Of a stretch of 7,021 bases of DNA, positions 1-5,522 are shown piece after piece; position 1 is the first letter of the stretch, and every line of letters begins with the position of its first letter. The notes below the pieces were generated by a model that saw nothing but the letters and a program-made list of their open reading frames with translations, was not told where the DNA came from and did not search any database. A program made the position numbers and the translations under genes. This stretch comes from Methyloglobulus sp. (GTDB taxonomy: Bacteria > Pseudomonadota > Gammaproteobacteria > Methylococcales > Methylomonadaceae): NCBI GenBank assembly GCA_013140405.1, contig JABFSV010000052.1:1-7021 (forward strand), given 5' to 3'.

Positions 1-31
1 GTAATCTTATGGCTATATTTTTGTCTTTCAT
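1..31 (-). CDS. Start of a minus-strand gene, possibly TonB-dependent receptor (partial)
   Basis: Only ten codons are inside the window (MKDKNIAIRL). What is seen: an ATG at 31-29 with a good ribosome binding site (GGAG, five bases upstream of the ATG) and a short basic N-terminus like the start of a signal peptide. The gene is co-directional with the fecI-fecR pair upstream and follows fecR after about 300 bases. In known FecI/FecR systems the next gene is usually the TonB-dependent outer-membrane receptor/transducer whose transcription the sigma factor drives, so that is the inferred product. The sequence itself shows only a plausible gene start, and the identity is inference from context. 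Confidence 0.4.
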   Translation of the reverse strand, partial: MKDKNIAIRL

Positions 32-88
32 GCTTTCTCCATCACAATAAATCGGTGACAATCAAAACGGCAACCTGCCGCCTAATAC

Positions 89-112
89 TAAGACGTATGC
101 GAAGGGAAAACC
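89..112 (-). promoter_or_regulatory. Candidate ECF-type promoter for the gene starting at 31
   Basis: Read on the minus strand, GGTTTTC (112-106) is followed by CGTCTTA (95-89), ending 57 bases before the ATG. A CGT-containing -10 element is known for iron-starvation ECF sigma factors. A very similar pair, GGTTTTC and CGTCTATGGTAT, precedes the second fecR gene (6403-6432). GG to CGTC spacing is 17 here and 18 there (counting from the first G). Suggestive, not proven. Confidence 0.35.
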
Positions 113-160
113 TTGTAATGGATTTGTTAATTATTTTGTTGGGATGCAGAAATAATGTGT

Positions 161-300
161 TTATTGATTCGGCCTAGTGAAGTTTTAACTCCCGTTCGCC
201 TTCATAAAAGCCTGTCGAAAGGCTTGTGTGCTTCGACAGGTTCAGCATTTATGCCCTTGTGGGTACGAACGGTTCATACATTAAAAGGCCGTATCAATAA
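161..300. repeat. Palindromic MITE-like repeat, copy 1
   Basis: A 140-bp element with terminal inverted repeats TTATTGATTCGGCC (161-174) and GGCCGTATCAATAA (287-300), 13 of 14 matching. Nested inside are CCGTTCG/CGAACGG (192-198 and 266-272) and CCTGTCGAA/TTCGACAGG (211-219 and 232-240), so the whole can fold into a long imperfect hairpin. A second copy lies at 4777-4910 in opposite orientation, and a lone end at 5182-5197. The inner TTCGACAGG/GTTCG words resemble dispersed palindromic repeats common in environmental bacteria. It encodes nothing, and no clear target-site duplication is visible. It sits just downstream of fecR and may also act as a transcript end. Confidence 0.85.
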
Positions 301-312
301 TGCCTTTCCAAA

Positions 313-330
313 TCTGGCAGTTTTGCCAGA
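313..330 (-). terminator. Hairpin just after fecR, weak terminator candidate
   Basis: A perfect 7-bp stem TCTGGCA/TGCCAGA with a 4-base loop begins 8 bases past the fecR stop codon. On the minus strand it is followed only by TTTGG, a short T tract, so termination would be weak. It could instead be a mild attenuator between fecR and the gene beginning at 31. Confidence 0.4.
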
Positions 331-337
331 AATTTTC

Positions 338-1336
338 TTACAAACTGTTGATTAGCGTCAGCCAGGGCGTAATATGGGTTTGTTTGAGCGGCAGGGTTTG
401 CTCGATCATGGACAATACGGCTTGTGGATCATTCAGCGGAAATACGCCAGTTACCCGGAGGGAGGCAAGTTTGTTGTCGGTCAATAGAATGTGGCCTTTG
501 TAATAACGGTTTAGTTCTGCAATAACGTCAGATAGTTCCTGGTTTTTGAAGATCAGTTTGCCCCGTTGCCAGGCTGCGTTTTGTTTGATGTTGATGTCTG
601 TAATTGGCTCAAAACCTGTTTTAGTGTTGTACCGGGTTTGTTGCCCTTCGTTTATCCTGACAGTATTTACCCCGCCTTTCTCAGTTAGCGGCCTGATGCT
701 GACGGCGTGTTCTTCGACAGTAACCTGCGTGCCTTGGTTGTCTTCCAGCACTTCAAAAACAGTCCCCAATGCCCTTACAACGGCATCATCAGTCGTGACT
801 TCAAACGGCCTGTTCGGGTCTGCCGCCACTGTGAATACGGCCTGTCCGCGCAGCAGCTTGATGTTCCGATGAAATTGGCCTACTCGCACTGAAATTGCGG
901 TATCGGTATCAAGCAGGATACGGCTGCCATCGGACAGGACGATGTTTTTTTGTTCGCCGACGGCGGTGTGGTAATCGCTAAGCCAATAGTCGCTGAAACT
1001 AAGATAAGGGTTAAGTATTGCCAACAACAGCACCGCAGCGGCTAAGGGGGCTAACCAGCGAGCGGGCGGGATTTGTTTACGAGGTTGGTTGGTAATAGGA
1101 ATCGGTTGGCATATAGGCTGGCTGGATACAGGAAGCAACAACGCATCGCCCATGTCCAGCCAGAGTTGTTCGGCTTCGGCGTATGCTTTTTGGTGTGAAT
1201 GGCTGCGTTCTTGCCATTGTTGTGCCTTTATCCTGTCCTGCTCGGTTGCGTTTCCTGAATGCAGCAATATCACCCAAGTTATCGCTTGATCGGATAAGGC
1301 GGTTATTTCTGACACAGGCTGGGCAGGTGTAGTCAT
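338..1336 (-). CDS. FecR family anti-sigma regulator
   Basis: Inner-membrane sigma regulator of 332 residues, full length for FecR proteins. Domain order: a cytoplasmic DUF4880 segment that would bind the sigma factor (about 14-60, with conserved Trp21 and Trp59), one transmembrane helix (94-113), a periplasmic FecR domain (about 122-217, with the hallmark LSDGSRILLDTDTAI at 134-148 and LLRGQAVFTV at 161-170), and a C-terminal DUF4974 signalling region (about 263-330) preceded by the usual W-QRGKL motif. In known systems this protein receives a signal from a TonB-dependent receptor and controls its partner ECF sigma. The partner lies upstream on the same strand, separated by 144 bases. The ATG has only AGGA right beside it as a ribosome site, but an in-frame stop at 1361-1363 leaves no other upstream start. 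Paralogous to the FecR at 6462. Confidence 0.93.
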   Translation of the reverse strand: MTTPAQPVSEITALSDQAITWVILLHSGNATEQDRIKAQQWQERSHSHQKAYAEAEQLWLDMGDALLLPVSSQPICQPIPITNQPRKQIPPARWLAPLAAAVLLLAILNPYLSFSDYWLSDYHTAVGEQKNIVLSDGSRILLDTDTAISVRVGQFHRNIKLLRGQAVFTVAADPNRPFEVTTDDAVVRALGTVFEVLEDNQGTQVTVEEHAVSIRPLTEKGGVNTVRINEGQQTRYNTKTGFEPITDINIKQNAAWQRGKLIFKNQELSDVIAELNRYYKGHILLTDNKLASLRVTGVFPLNDPQAVLSMIEQTLPLKQTHITPWLTLINSL

Positions 1337-1362
1337 GTCCTGGATATTGTCGGCTGGTTTTT

Positions 1363-1374
1363 ATAACTATGACG
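1363..1374 (-). promoter_or_regulatory. CGTC-type -10 candidate upstream of fecR
   Basis: Minus-strand CGTCATAGTTAT ends 26 bases before the fecR start. It resembles CGTCTATGGTAT before the second fecR (6421-6432) and CGTCTTAGTAT before the gene at 31. I see no matching -35 box here (GGTTTTC is absent). Together with the unusually long 144-base fecI-fecR gap it hints that fecR has its own ECF-driven promoter. Confidence 0.25.
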
Positions 1375-1480
1375 TTTGGAACAGTGCTTTCTTGCCATTA
1401 TTTTACACGTGGGACAAAAATAAATGGCATCCCATTGGGCATATCCTGTAAGCAACCTTATAGTCCTTATGAGATAAAGA

Positions 1481-1996
1481 CTATGTGCCGTAATGTTTAA
1501 GGTAATCGATACAATGCTTCATAGCACGTACCAAGTGTTTGCCAACCATGCTTTCGGATAGCGTGAGTTTTTCCGCTATTTCTGCGTGGGTATAACCCTC
1601 TATTCGGTGGAGATAAAATGCCTGCCGGCATTTTTCCGGCAATTGCTGCATCGCCCGGTTAAGGGCTTCCAGGCGTTGCAGGTGGTCGCATTGTTGTTCA
1701 ATGTTTTGGCCTGTGTCTTCAATGCTGTGTAGTGTGCGTTCATCGGTGACATATTCTTGCCTGTTAAAAATAAGGCGGTGGTGATCGACGACCATGTTGG
1801 CGGCTATCCTAAAAATAAGGGCCCGCGGGTTATCAATACAGTTTTTGCTGCTGTATTCGGCATATCGGATAAAGGTTTGCTGAAGTATATCCTGCGCGTC
1901 TTCATCGCAACGCACCCGTTGCGACACAAACCGCATCAGTTCATTGTGATGTTGTTGCATCATATCGCTGATGTTATTGGCAGAAAACTTATGCAT
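1481..1996 (-). CDS. ECF RNA polymerase sigma factor, FecI-like
   Basis: Directs RNA polymerase to a small set of promoters, by family precedent those of a TonB-dependent receptor and itself or fecR. The protein has 171 residues from the ATG at 1996. A TTG two codons upstream (2002) gives 173, but ATG is preferred because neither has a clear ribosome site. Numbered from the TTG, region 2 spans about 14-80 (EDAQDILQQTFIRYAEY, then NPRALIFRIAANMVVDHHR) and region 4 about 110-165 (AMQQLPEKCRQAFYLHRIEG, then HAEIAEKLTLSESMVGKHLVRAM, the helix-turn-helix). The partner fecR follows on the same strand. Its upstream region carries a probable sigma-54 promoter (2184-2198) and enhancer palindrome (2264-2297), unusual because fecI genes are classically Fur-controlled. 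I found no convincing Fur box. Confidence 0.92.
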   Translation of the reverse strand: MHKFSANNISDMMQQHHNELMRFVSQRVRCDEDAQDILQQTFIRYAEYSSKNCIDNPRALIFRIAANMVVDHHRLIFNRQEYVTDERTLHSIEDTGQNIEQQCDHLQRLEALNRAMQQLPEKCRQAFYLHRIEGYTHAEIAEKLTLSESMVGKHLVRAMKHCIDYLKHYGT

Positions 1997-2112
1997 AAAC
2001 AAACAGGTGTTAGGGAAGCGGAATCATAATGGATAAGAACAGTTTTTGCTCATTTGCGTCCTAAAAATGATGTAGCATCGAAAAACAGCAATGTCATTCA
2101 ATGGCCAAAAAT

Positions 2113-2130
2113 AAAAAAGGCATCCTTGCC
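2113..2130 (-). promoter_or_regulatory. Leader motif GGCAAGGATGCC-T6 before sigma gene 1
   Basis: On the minus strand GGCAAGGATGCC is followed by six T. It matches GGCAGGGATGCC-T7 at 5781-5799 before the second sigma gene. It can form only a 4-bp GGCA/TGCC stem followed by a T tract, so a miniature attenuator is possible but unproven. If transcription starts about 12 bases after the -12 element, the motif lies near +42 to +60 of the leader, and near +38 to +56 in the other gene. Confidence 0.45.
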
Positions 2131-2149
2131 AGGACACGAGGATGTGCTT

Positions 2150-2174
2150 GGATTGGGCATCCAAAGCCCAATCC
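2150..2174. repeat. Perfect 9-bp hairpin in the sigma gene 1 leader region
   Basis: GGATTGGGC (2150-2158) and GCCCAATCC (2166-2174) pair perfectly around a 7-base loop. It lies between the -12 element and the leader motif of sigma gene 1, at about the predicted transcript start. No T tract follows on either strand, so it is not a typical terminator. The equivalent position before sigma gene 2 lacks this hairpin. Confidence 0.6.
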
Positions 2175-2183
2175 AGATATAAA

Positions 2184-2198
2184 GCAAAACCTATACCA
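2184..2198 (-). promoter_or_regulatory. Sigma-54 (RpoN) -24/-12 promoter for sigma gene 1
   Basis: The minus strand reads TGGTATAGGTTTTGCTTT, giving GG (2197-2196), exactly ten bases, then GC (2185-2184), with TTGCT matching the -12 consensus. Known consensus: TGGCAC-N5-TTGCW. The same element recurs at the same distance from the same palindrome before two other genes (5226-5240 and 5718-5732). It faces the ECF sigma gene starting at 1996, implying a leader of roughly 175 bases. Confidence 0.65.
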
Positions 2199-2263
2199 TA
2201 AATGTAAAACATAGCATTAATGCGGTTTGTAGCGGATATAGGGTTTTAGCGACTACGGAAAAG

Positions 2264-2297
2264 TGTGTCATATCACACACCCACTGTGTGATATGAC
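2264..2297 (-). promoter_or_regulatory. Enhancer-like palindrome A, upstream of the sigma gene 1 promoter
   Basis: Perfect 13-bp arms GTCATATCACACA (2267-2279) and TGTGTGATATGAC (2285-2297) around a 5-base centre. 69 bases separate it from the -24 GG, putting its centre near -110, the usual place for an activator site of an RpoN enhancer-binding protein. Within it, TGT (2264-2266), ten bases, then ACA (2277-2279) also fits the TGT-N10-ACA geometry known for NifA sites, but the inner bases are far more conserved between copies than that consensus requires. Copies are at 5305-5338 and 5620-5653. Confidence 0.7.
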
Positions 2298-2567
2298 CTA
2301 TTTTTTGGATATTCCGGTGTTGGAACGGCAAGTTCAGGGAATTGGTCAATGCCATATTGAAGCGGTCAGGGGATAATGTGCGAGGATCATTTTTTGCGTC
2401 TAATGGCATTAAACATAGTTAAAACAATTGGTTGAATTATTTTCTTGGATGGTATTAGTGCTTTTTCACCCCCTTTAGAGGAGCGTCCCGCAACAAAAGA
2501 TTTCGACCTTGAGTGCCGTGTGCCTCAATATTGAACTTGAGCAAAGCAATGATGCTCTAAAAAAAGC

Positions 2568-2591
2568 GTGTGATATAACACAGTTTAATTA
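2568..2591. promoter_or_regulatory. Single operator-like half-site upstream of the Cys/His-rich gene
   Basis: GTGTGATATAACACAG (2568-2583) is one arm of the enhancer palindrome, itself a near-palindrome, followed by TTTAATTA. A 24-base word at 5523-5546 is 22/24 identical. It lies 59 bases before the start codon of the secreted Cys/His-rich protein, and also 270 bases beyond palindrome A on the side away from sigma gene 1. It could thus be an operator for the Cys-rich gene or a remote site for the sigma promoter. A TATAAT at 2614-2619 is a possible sigma-70 -10 box for the Cys-rich gene, without a convincing -35. I see no GG-N10-GC here. Confidence 0.5.
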
Positions 2592-2650
2592 AAAAACCCG
2601 TTGATTTTATGGTTATAATAAAATCGTAATAACTATTTGGAGTCTCCGCC

Positions 2651-3034
2651 ATGAAAATTCAAACACTTTTGCTTACCTTAGCTTTATCACTTTCGCTAGT
2701 TTCAGTAAACGCATGGGCCAAAGCCCATCCGAAACACTGTGACATACACAAAACCGCTGGCGCACATGATTGCGCCAAACATTGTGCAGAGCATCCCGGC
2801 CAAAAAGACCAGGCCTGTGCGCTGCACTGTGCGCCGGACACGGCTGCCAAAGCCCATATCTGTAATACCCCGCACTGCGACAAGCACTTGACTGTGGCGG
2901 CGAAAAGCTGCACCGCCGTCAATTGTGCAACGCATACCGGCGCGGCCGCCCATAACTGTAGTACGGAACATTGCGCCAAACATGCTGGCAACATGGCTGA
3001 TTGCTGTGGCGCCAGTCAACGCTGTGATGTCTAG
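2651..3034 (+). CDS. Small secreted Cys/His-rich repeat protein, probably metal-binding
   Basis: I do not recognise a named family. The 127-residue protein has a clear Sec signal peptide (charged MK, hydrophobic 5-19, cleavage after AWA at 21-23). The mature part of 104 residues holds 14 Cys and 14 His. Five units repeat every 15-16 residues, each with Cys, three or four residues, Cys (Cys pairs 41/45, 56/60, 71/76, 87/92, 103/108); a His usually precedes the second Cys (units 1-3 and 5) and follows three residues after it (all but unit 2). A CC at 118-119 and Cys125 close the chain. Such composition suggests binding of soft metals (Cu, Zn, Cd) or disulfide-rich packing in the periplasm; this is inference. 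GGAG (2639-2642) eight bases before the ATG fixes the start. It is transcribed divergently from sigma gene 1, with an operator-like half-site between. Confidence 0.85.
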   Translation: MKIQTLLLTLALSLSLVSVNAWAKAHPKHCDIHKTAGAHDCAKHCAEHPGQKDQACALHCAPDTAAKAHICNTPHCDKHLTVAAKSCTAVNCATHTGAAAHNCSTEHCAKHAGNMADCCGASQRCDV

Positions 3035-3063
3035 GGGCTTCGGCAAATAGCCAACCCTATAAT

Positions 3064-3103
3064 CGCCTAAGCCGTCACTGGTTAAATAGCCACGGCTTAG
3101 GCG
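3064..3103 (+). terminator. Hairpin terminator after the Cys/His-rich gene
   Basis: A perfect 12-bp stem, CGCCTAAGCCGT (3064-3075) with ACGGCTTAGGCG (3092-3103), has a 16-base loop and begins 30 bases after the stop codon. The tail TTATCTTT is only moderately T-rich. The facing minus-strand gene ends at 3198, so it may serve both directions. Confidence 0.6.
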
Positions 3104-3197
3104 TTATCTTTGACGAACTGATCCTACCGGCATTTTCGGGCAGTTCAATATCGCCCTGATTCCTTAAATACCAGGCTCTGCGTTAATGTTATTATTT

Positions 3198-3392
3198 TTA
3201 TTTGCGCCCCTTCATAAGTTTGGATTGCTGTAACATAAAGAGCCTGCCAACTTTGATCTTACATTCAGGACAGGTCACTTTATCCCTGTCAACCCAACTC
3301 ACAGATCCAAAAACTTCCTGACCCTCAACTGAACGGTGGTTACTGACCCGCTTGCAAGTAACAATCCCCTTGCCCGTCTTGTAATGGATCAT
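3198..3392 (-). CDS. Small hypothetical protein with a CxxC motif
   Basis: A 64-residue basic protein (ends MKGRK) that I cannot assign to a family. Visible: a lone Cys13 and a CPEC knuckle at 41-44 within a hydrophilic, Lys/Arg-rich chain, compatible with a small zinc-binding or nucleic-acid-associated protein. No signal peptide or membrane segment. It starts 44 bases after the HU gene on the same strand and could share its transcript. The ribosome site is poor (only an A-rich stretch after GGCAG), which lowers confidence. No other long open frame competes for this stretch, and the composition is not that of random sequence. Confidence 0.5.
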   Translation of the reverse strand: MIHYKTGKGIVTCKRVSNHRSVEGQEVFGSVSWVDRDKVTCPECKIKVGRLFMLQQSKLMKGRK

Positions 3393-3436
3393 TGCTGTTT
3401 TTCTGCCTGTTTTATATGAATTATCTTGATTGAGGG

Positions 3437-3712
3437 CTATCCCCTGATGGCATCCTTCAGGCCTTTGCCCGATTTAAAGAAAGGGACTTTGGCTGCCGCT
3501 ATGGTTATTTCCAGGCCGGTTTGAGGGTTACGTCCCGTCCGTTCCGGCCTGTCCTTAACCGCAAACGTGCCAAACCCCACCAAGGTAATGGAGTCTCCGG
3601 CCTTTAATGTGGCTTCGATGGTTTTGATCAAGGCATCAAGGGCACGACCTGCGTCTGCTTTGCTTAAGTTGGCCTGTCCTGCAATTGCGTTGATCAGTTC
3701 TGATTTAATCAT
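3437..3712 (-). CDS. HU family DNA-binding protein
   Basis: Nucleoid-associated histone-like protein that binds and bends DNA as a dimer. The 91 residues are the standard length. An N-terminal helical dimerisation half ([20 protein letters not shown]) is followed by the signature [20 protein letters not shown] (about 47-66), whose Arg-rich arm carries the RNPQTG tip that inserts into the DNA minor groove, and by the conserved end [15 protein letters not shown] strong ribosome site AGGAG lies seven bases ahead of the ATG. Nothing shows whether it is the housekeeping HU or an accessory paralogue. The terminal residues DAIRG differ slightly from the common KDAVN-type ending. Confidence 0.96.
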   Translation of the reverse strand: MIKSELINAIAGQANLSKADAGRALDALIKTIEATLKAGDSITLVGFGTFAVKDRPERTGRNPQTGLEITIAAAKVPFFKSGKGLKDAIRG

Positions 3713-3801
3713 GAGGTAACTCCTAAAGTGAATTAAGTGAGGTAAAGCAGGTTGGGGTGATATTTATAGCTTATTTTATGGCAACCATGACCGACTGGAA
3801 G

Positions 3802-3866
3802 AAAAAAGCCAGCCATGGTCACACAGTATACGGGTCATGTTCATTTTTCAAGCCAAAGCGCTGGCT
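3802..3866 (-). terminator. Possible terminator after tonB
   Basis: On the minus strand AGCCAGC (3866-3860) can pair with GCTGGCT (3814-3808), and the latter runs straight into a T tract (3807-3802). The loop of about 45 bases makes it a weak candidate. A competing inverted repeat, ACCATG (3784-3789) with CATGGT (3814-3819), overlaps the same stretch. Confidence 0.3.
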
Positions 3867-3876
3867 AGTGCGGGCA

Positions 3877-4650
3877 TCATACATCACGCAAATAGAACTC
3901 AATGGGGACTGTCACCCAGCTCGGGACCGGAGTGTCACCCAGTTTGCTTGGCACGAACTTCCATGCCCTGACCGCTTCCATGGCAGCTTGATCCAGTTCA
4001 TCATGGCCGCTGCTTTTTAATAGGCTAAGCTCTCCGCATAGCCCATCCGGGGTAACGTAAACACGCAATTGGATCACCCCTTGCCAATGGCGGCTTCGGG
4101 CAATGCCGGGGTAATGGGGTTTTGGGTTTTGGAGGTATTCGGCGGATGCCAGAGTGGGTGTGACTACACCTGTCTGGCTTGTTGGTGAGTCACTGTCTGG
4201 GTTGGCGCCTGCGACTGCCCTACGCTGGATTGGTGACGCATGGGCTTGGCTCTCCGGCGCGTTAGCCTGTTCCTCCAGCTTTGCCACCCGTTTTTTAAAC
4301 GCCGATTTTGGCTTGTCCTTGGTCGGATTGGGCTTGAATTTTTTTGTTATTTTTACTTTGGGTTCGGGTAATGTCGGCTTGGTTTCCTCAGGTTTGACTT
4401 TGGCCATCGCCCCGGTAGGCGCTTCCAAGGCAATGCCTATCATCGGCAATGGTTTGGGTTGATCTTCGCGAATCGGCGCGGGCGATGGGAGGCTGGCATA
4501 CCGCACCATTAGCAGACAATGTAAGGCACAAACCAACACGGTGACCAGGGCAACCGCAATGGCCCGCCGCCAACGGATAGGCCACGCCAATCCCAAGGAG
4601 GGAAACCGGACTATTGTCCGATGCTGTGATTCCACAAAAAATAAGTTCAC
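3877..4650 (-). CDS. tonB: TonB family energy-transducing protein
   Basis: Couples the inner-membrane proton gradient, through ExbB/ExbD, to TonB-dependent outer-membrane receptors. 257 residues: a basic cytoplasmic N-terminus with RWRRA at 26-30, one membrane anchor (about 30-49), a Pro/Lys/Glu-rich periplasm-spanning linker (55-128), a less ordered spacer (129-168), and a C-terminal TonB domain (about 170-255) with HYPGIARSR at 179-187, VTPDG at 199-203 and AWKFVP at 229-234. The start is GTG at 4650, since an in-frame stop lies four codons upstream; the ribosome site is weak. No exbB or exbD lies in the window, so it either uses remote partners or is an accessory TonB serving the receptors of the two FecI/FecR systems. 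The long cytoplasmic N-terminus (about 29 residues) is somewhat unusual. Confidence 0.92.
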   Translation of the reverse strand: MNLFFVESQHRTIVRFPSLGLAWPIRWRRAIAVALVTVLVCALHCLLMVRYASLPSPAPIREDQPKPLPMIGIALEAPTGAMAKVKPEETKPTLPEPKVKITKKFKPNPTKDKPKSAFKKRVAKLEEQANAPESQAHASPIQRRAVAGANPDSDSPTSQTGVVTPTLASAEYLQNPKPHYPGIARSRHWQGVIQLRVYVTPDGLCGELSLLKSSGHDELDQAAMEAVRAWKFVPSKLGDTPVPSWVTVPIEFYLRDV

Positions 4651-4776
4651 TATTCCAATTCAGGGTTGATTAACTTAAAGAATAACAATATGTTTCAAGC
4701 ATCTTCAGCTTCACTTGACTAGCTTCAGAATTGCAGCTAAGTTGGGTTCGGGCTAGTGAGCGGCGGCTTGAGAAGG

Positions 4777-4910
4777 TTATTGATTCGGCCTTTTAATGTT
4801 TGAACCGTTCGTGCTGAGCTGGTCGAAGCACACAAACCTTTCGACAGGCTTTTATGCCCTATGGGTACAAGGCGAACGGGAATTTAAAACTTCATAAGGC
4901 CGAATCTATA
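4777..4910. repeat. Palindromic MITE-like repeat, copy 2 (inverted relative to copy 1)
   Basis: Begins TTATTGATTCGGCC (4777-4790) and ends GGCCGAATCTATA (4898-4910). Its whole length aligns with the reverse complement of 161-300, including TTTTAATGT, GAACCGTTCG, GTCGAAGCACACAA, CCTTTCGACAGGCTTTTATG, GGCGAACGGGA and AAAACTTCA. The order of a short GGGTAC-containing piece differs, as if internal arms had recombined. It lies between the upstream region of tonB and the 3' end of the DUF4266 gene, 26 bases past that stop codon. No coding capacity. Confidence 0.85.
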
Positions 4911-4936
4911 GGTTATCAATGTGTCAGTAGAACGCC

Positions 4937-5162
4937 TTAATAACACCCACATCCGCCGCCCTGCGCAGCATTGCCACCTGCCGCCGCTTCGCGGCTGCCA
5001 TAATTGTGCGCCCTTAAAGCACTCTGTAAGGGATAAGGGTCAAGCGCCATTTGCGGCTTGGCAAGGTTGCCCGCGCTCCCAAGGCTGCACTGGAACACAG
5101 GCGGTCAAGGACAGGTAGAAAATAGCAATGGCTATGTGGGCGGTTAATTTGTTAGTGGTCAT
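4937..5162 (-). pseudogene. DUF4266-type small lipoprotein, broken by a one-base frameshift
   Basis: Starts at ATG 5162 after a strong AGGAG site. The N-terminus is a lipoprotein signal with lipobox LTAC (lipid-bearing Cys22), then VPVQPWERG as in DUF4266 proteins. One extra G in the GGG run (CCC on the plus strand, 5070-5072) shifts the frame and stops it after 40 codons (5042-5040). Dropping that base restores 74 codons with the family's usual features: LAKPQMALDP, then REAAAGG and the C-terminal GGGCGCY, ending at TAA 4939-4937. The 226-base span is 75 codons plus one. In other genomes DUF4266 genes sit with DUF3570, thioredoxin-like and ApbE genes, none of which is here. It has its own probable sigma-54 promoter. 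A sequencing error cannot be excluded, because the downstream frame is undecayed. Confidence 0.85.
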
Positions 5163-5181
5163 GGTTGACTCCTAGTTGTGA

Positions 5182-5197
5182 TTGTTGATTCGGCCTT
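5182..5197. repeat. Lone end of the palindromic repeat
   Basis: TTGTTGATTCGGCC (5182-5195) matches the repeat end TTATTGATTCGGCC at 13 of 14 bases, but no element body follows. It lies in the leader of the DUF4266 gene. With the opposite end of copy 2 at 4898-4910 it brackets that gene by inverted ends. Confidence 0.6.
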
Positions 5198-5225
5198 CAC
5201 CCAAAACCTTATCTAAAAAACTAAA

Positions 5226-5240
5226 GCAATATCAATGCCA
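5226..5240 (-). promoter_or_regulatory. Sigma-54 (RpoN) -24/-12 promoter for the DUF4266 gene
   Basis: The minus strand reads TTGGCATTGATATTGCTTT: GG (5239-5238), ten bases, GC (5227-5226). TGGCA and TTGCT match the consensus exactly. 68 bases separate it from palindrome B. A predicted start near 5214 gives a leader of about 52 bases before the ATG at 5162. Confidence 0.75.
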
Positions 5241-5304
5241 ATAGCATAAAACCCAGTAATGGCGGGGTTTAAGTGGGTTTATGAATTTACATAAAATGAA
5301 AAAG

Positions 5305-5338
5305 TGCGTCATATCACGCAGTCGGTGTGTGATATGAC
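5305..5338 (-). promoter_or_regulatory. Enhancer-like palindrome B, upstream of the DUF4266 promoter
   Basis: Arms GTCATATCACGCA (5308-5320) and TGTGTGATATGAC (5326-5338) differ from a perfect match at one base pair, with centre GTCGG. It shares with palindrome A the far-side flank CTATTTTTTGGAT and the gene-side run of A/T. Same orientation relative to its gene as palindromes A and C. Confidence 0.7.
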
Positions 5339-5522
5339 CTATTTTTTGGATTTTTATTGGCTTCTTAGTACGGTGAGCTTATTGCCCGAGGGGGAATGTT
5401 CAATCATTGGCACATTTGTCGCTACTTTGTTGCAGCTTAGTAATTGAATTTAATCATTAAAAGGTAATGACTAACCATCTGCCTCGATTAGCCATCTCGT
5501 AAAATGGGATGGTTATGATAGT

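Larger units (their letters stand above)
5221..5347. repeat. Left arm of a ~125-bp inverted duplication of an RpoN control region
   Basis: This segment aligns over its whole length with the reverse complement of 5611-5739, roughly four fifths identical by eye. It includes GGGTTTAAGTGGGTTTA and ATTTACATA between the promoter and the palindrome. Each arm contains an enhancer palindrome and a -24/-12 element, and they face outwards towards the DUF4266 gene (minus) and sigma gene 2 (plus). Confidence 0.85.

Noticed and set aside
155..503. Two plus-strand open frames over the repeat and the 3' end of fecR
   Set aside because: One reads through the non-coding palindromic repeat and the other is antisense to fecR. 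Neither has a ribosome site or recognisable motif.
2000..2002. TTG as start codon of sigma gene 1
   Set aside because: An ATG lies two codons downstream and no ribosome site favours the TTG.
2191..2409. Minus-strand open frame of 72 codons across palindrome A
   Set aside because: No ribosome site and no family features. The stretch it shares with the frame at 5544-5753 (HITQ-VCDMT) is just the palindrome translated in both places.
2568..2583. Half-site as a CRP/FNR-type box (TGTGA...)
   Set aside because: The two arms are too close for the TGTGA-N6-TCACA spacing, and the word matches the palindrome family better.
2659..3046. Two long minus-strand open frames antisense to the Cys/His-rich gene
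   Set aside because: They are mirror images of the repeat codons. Only the plus frame has a ribosome site, signal peptide and periodic Cys/His pattern.
4154..4462. Plus-strand 102-codon open frame inside tonB
   Set aside because: It is antisense to the TonB linker, and its low-complexity composition mirrors the Pro/Lys codons of the real gene.
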